A stretch of DNA of 64,000 bases. It comes from CAIVVT01 sp963757265. Lineage in GTDB: Bacteria; Acidobacteriota; Terriglobia; Bryobacterales; Bryobacteraceae. Within the stretch, counting starts at the first letter, position 1, and every line of letters starts with the position of its first letter. The position numbers and the translations under genes were made by a program. The stretch is from assembly GCA_963757265.1 (NCBI GenBank), contig CAVWRA010000004.1, forward strand, positions 124,001-188,000, written 5' to 3'. The notes under the pieces were generated by a model. The model was not told where the DNA came from, did not search any database, and worked only from the letters and a program-made list of their open reading frames with translations. Of this stretch, positions 62,047 through 64,000 are shown piece by piece.

Positions 62047-62864
62047 CGTGTTCCTTCCCCGTATCGCACGCATCGACGCCGTACGGGACGAGACGCCCGA
62101 CACCAAGACGTTCACGCTGCGCTTTCGCGAGCCCAGGGAATCGAAGGCCTTCCACTTCCTCCCGGGGCAGTTCGTGGAGCTGTCCGTATTCGGCTACGGG
62201 GAGGCTCCGTTCTGCATCGCCTCCAGCCCGACGCGGCCCGGAGACGTTCGAAACCACGATCCGGCGCACGGGCAACTCTGACCGATGCCTTGCACCAGCT
62301 TGCCGCCGGCGCCGAGGTCGGCGTACGCGGACCGTTCGGCAACGGCTTCGACGTGGAAGGCGCGCGCGTGGCAAGGACTTGCTGTTTGTGGCGGGAGGCA
62401 TCGGACTGCCTCCGCTGCGCAGCTTGATCCGGAACGTCCTGGACCAACGCGACCGTTTTCGGAACGTGACGGTCCTCTACGGCGCGCGGACACCCCTGGA
62501 TCTGGTTTACAAGGACGAACTCAAGCAGTGGGAGACGGATTCGGGCGTCGAATTCCACGTGACCGTGGACAACGGCCTGCCCGGCTGGACGGGAAACGTG
62601 GGGATGGTGCCGGTCCTGTTCACGAAGACGACGCTGCGGCCGGAAAGCACGCTGGCCTACGTGTGCGGCCCGCCCATCATGATCAGGTTCGTCGTCCAGG
62701 ACCTGTTCATGCGCGGATTCAAGGAGGAGTCCGTCATCTCGACGCTGGAACGAATGATGCAATGCGGCATCGGCAAGTGCAACCACTGCGCGATCGGCCA
62801 TCGGTATGTATGCCGGGACGGTCCGGTTTTCAACTACAGGCAGATTCGGGAGCTGGTCGAGTAA
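62036..62864 (+). CDS. FAD/NAD(P)-binding oxidoreductase (HydG/AsrB-like), three frameshifts
   Basis: About 275 residues when repaired. FHFLPGQFVELSVFGYGEAP then FCIASSP binds FAD (ferredoxin-NADP reductase fold). LLFVAGGIGLPPLRSLIRNV starts the NAD(P) domain, and ERMMQCGIGKCNHCAIGHRY VCRDG (split here) is the Cys-rich [2Fe-2S] end typical of HydG and dihydroorotate dehydrogenase K. Frame changes are needed near 62246, 62278 and 62368; the intervening pieces (FETTIRRTGN, TDALHQLAAGAEVGVRGPFG) match the family in sequence and order. It connects NAD(P)H to the beta subunit. GGAAGGGAGA precedes ATG 62036. Confidence 0.7.
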
Positions 62865-62877
62865 GGCTGGCGGCACT

Positions 62878-63404
62878 ATGAACTTCGAGGAACAACTCGC
62901 CGCGGGGCTCAAGGCGATGTCGTGGTGATGGGCATCGGCAATCCCTCGTCGCGGCGATGACGCCGCGGGGAGCCTGGCCGCCCGGCGAATCGAGGCTGCG
63001 CCGGGTGTGTGTGTGATCGACGCGCAGGACGTTCCGGAGAATTATCTGCTGCGGGTGGTGAATCAGCGCCCCGATACCATCCTGCTGATCGACTCCGTGG
63101 ACATGGATTCCGCGCCCGGCTCGGTGGCCTTCTTGGACCGGGATCAGATGGCCGACTACTGGCCTAGCACGCACCGCATGCCCTTGAGTTCGCTCATGGG
63201 GATTACCTCGAGCAGGAGACGCAGGCGCGCGTCATTGCTATCGGCATTCAGCCGGCTCAAACGGAGTTTCTGCAACCCCTGAGTGATGCCGTCGCGGAGA
63301 GTATCGCTCTCGTCGCCCGCATGTTGAATGGCGCGCTCGCACGAGGACGAGCAGCCATGCGCGGTGTGCCCTCCGACTCCCTGGAAAGCGAGGTGCCCGC
63401 TTGA
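62878..63404 (+). CDS. Hydrogenase maturation protease-like protein (HyaD/HycI type), about three frameshifts
   Basis: About 175 residues when repaired. MNFEEQLAAGLK is followed, after a one-base loss, by GDVVVMGIGNPSRGDDAAG (the last part after a one-base gain), the Asp/Gly-rich opening of [NiFe]-hydrogenase endopeptidases. Then ENYLLRVVNQRPDTILLIDS, VDMDSAPGSVAFLD, and after another shift YLEQETQARVIAIGIQPAQT, where IGIQP is a family hallmark. Such proteases clip the large-subunit C-terminus once nickel is in place, so a [NiFe] large subunit should be encoded nearby beyond 64 kb. The stop overlaps the next start (TTGA). Confidence 0.65.
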
Positions 63405-64000
63405 TCACGACGCTCGCGATCCTGATGCTGGTGTTGCCCACGGCGGGGGCTATCGTGTGCCCACTGTTGAAGGGGCGATCCCGTCCCTTCGCCCTGGCCA
63501 GCGCCGTCTTGGCGACAGCCGCGGCGCTGTGGGTGGCGATTGCCGCTTTCGGGGCCTCGCACAGGAGCGTTGTGGGAGATCTCCCGTGGCTGCACGGGAT
63601 GGTCACGGGCCCGGTTTTCGGCATCCTGATCGACCCGCTGTCGTTGCTGATGCTGCTGGTCGTGGTGCCGATCGGACTGCTGACGGTACTGTATTCGACC
63701 TCCTATCTCACCGAAAAAAACCGCGAGCACCCGGTCGGAAGCCAGGATTATGGCCGGTACTACTTCTGGCTCCTTCTGTTCCTCTCCAGCATGGTGGGGG
63801 TGGCGCTTTCGCCCAATTTTTGCAGCTTCTGGTTTTCTGGGAGCTGACCACGTTCTGTTCATGGGCCCTGATTTCCTTCCGTCAGGACGAGCGCAGCTTG
63901 CGCGCGGGATTCAAGGCCATGCTGATGACGCATGTCGGCAGCGCATTCCTGCTGTTGGCCATTCTGATTCTTTTCGCACGCACCGGCTCCTTTGATTTTC
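63401..64000 (+). CDS. HyfB/NuoL-like proton-translocating membrane subunit, 5' part, one frameshift
   Basis: TTG 63401 with GAGGTG five bases upstream. Membrane segments: TLAILMLVLPTAGAIVCPLL, FALASAVLATAAALWVAIAA, VFGILIDPLSLLMLLVVVPI. YFWLLLFLSSMVGVALSPNF comes next, and after one base lost from a T-run at about 63830, LLVFWELTTFCSWALISFRQ. The order and WELTTFCSWALI motif are those of hydrogenase-4 component B / complex I antiporter-like subunits, which pump protons in formate hydrogenlyase type complexes. The C-terminus lies outside the window. Its presence with a hydrogenase protease suggests a group 4 [NiFe] hydrogenase cluster. Confidence 0.75.

Noticed and set aside
60987..62864. A single 625-residue fusion of Fe-S and flavin subunits
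   Set aside because: The middle 200 residues are basic noise. Correct motifs (CNFICPTCYCF, FAD-binding FHFLPGQF) appear in other frames, so the fusion comes from indels.
1..64000. CRISPR array
   Set aside because: No series of short, evenly spaced direct repeats was found on reading, and no cas-like gene is present.

Overview
The window reads as chromosomal DNA of an acidobacterium, most likely of the Solibacter/Bryobacter group. This is inferred from gene content, not from a marker gene: an Oar-type TonB receptor, a tricorn-like protease, FG-GAP/ASPIC-UnbV and TPR proteins, an ECF sigma factor followed by a Ser/Thr kinase with a TolB-like propeller, and repeated TIM-barrel isomerase plus Gfo/Idh/MocA pairs. 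GC is uniformly high.

Layout. 1-8.2 kb: start of an aldo/keto reductase, a three-gene PhyH / TIM-barrel isomerase / PhyH operon, a 271-bp nested-palindrome repeat, proC, a clan GH-D-like glycosidase and a lipoprotein glycosidase. 8.7-12.9 kb: a small secreted protein, then the sigma factor/kinase pair carrying five one-base frameshifts. 13.2-15 kb: a fragment zone (recombinase C-terminus, first copy of a ~300-bp repeat containing the 3' half of initiator tRNA, comM fragment). 15.2-20 kb: amidohydrolase lipoprotein, an internally deleted secreted protein and two secreted beta-propellers. 20-30.4 kb: a gap with tRNA 3' fragments, an IS1380 remnant, an isomerase/oxidoreductase operon, and a partly decayed set of UroD-type methyltransferases with a corrinoid protein and an MFS transporter. 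30.6-42.8 kb: tricorn protease, DUF4838 protein, SGNH-like protein, FG-GAP protein and TPR protein. 43-49 kb: exported isomerase/oxidoreductase pair, a fucosidase/SDR mosaic pseudogene, isochorismatase-like hydrolase, and a DUF5060/DUF4038 glycosidase with one frameshift. 49-56 kb: TonB receptor, TPR protein, small Ig-like lipoprotein and a membrane-anchored regulator. 56.4-58.5 kb: integrase C-terminus, second copy of the tRNA-containing repeat, and a host gene cut by an IS3 remnant. 59-64 kb: a molybdopterin oxidoreductase / Fe-S / flavin-NAD / hydrogenase-protease / HyfB-like cluster running off the end.

Functionally, much of the window serves saprophytic carbohydrate use: secreted glycosidases, propellers and protease outside the cytoplasm, TonB import, TIM-barrel isomerases with Gfo/Idh/MocA oxidoreductases inside or exported, and a corrinoid methyl-transfer set with its own transporter. 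The 59-64 kb cluster points to formate- or hydrogen-linked electron transfer.

Two features dominate the oddities. The first is the marks of repeated integration: tRNA halves cut at the anticodon loop, integrase and IS stubs, and truncated genes. The second is a set of one-base indels concentrated at 9.8-11.3, 47.6, 55.3 and 61.7-63.8 kb, at least some of which look like sequencing errors.
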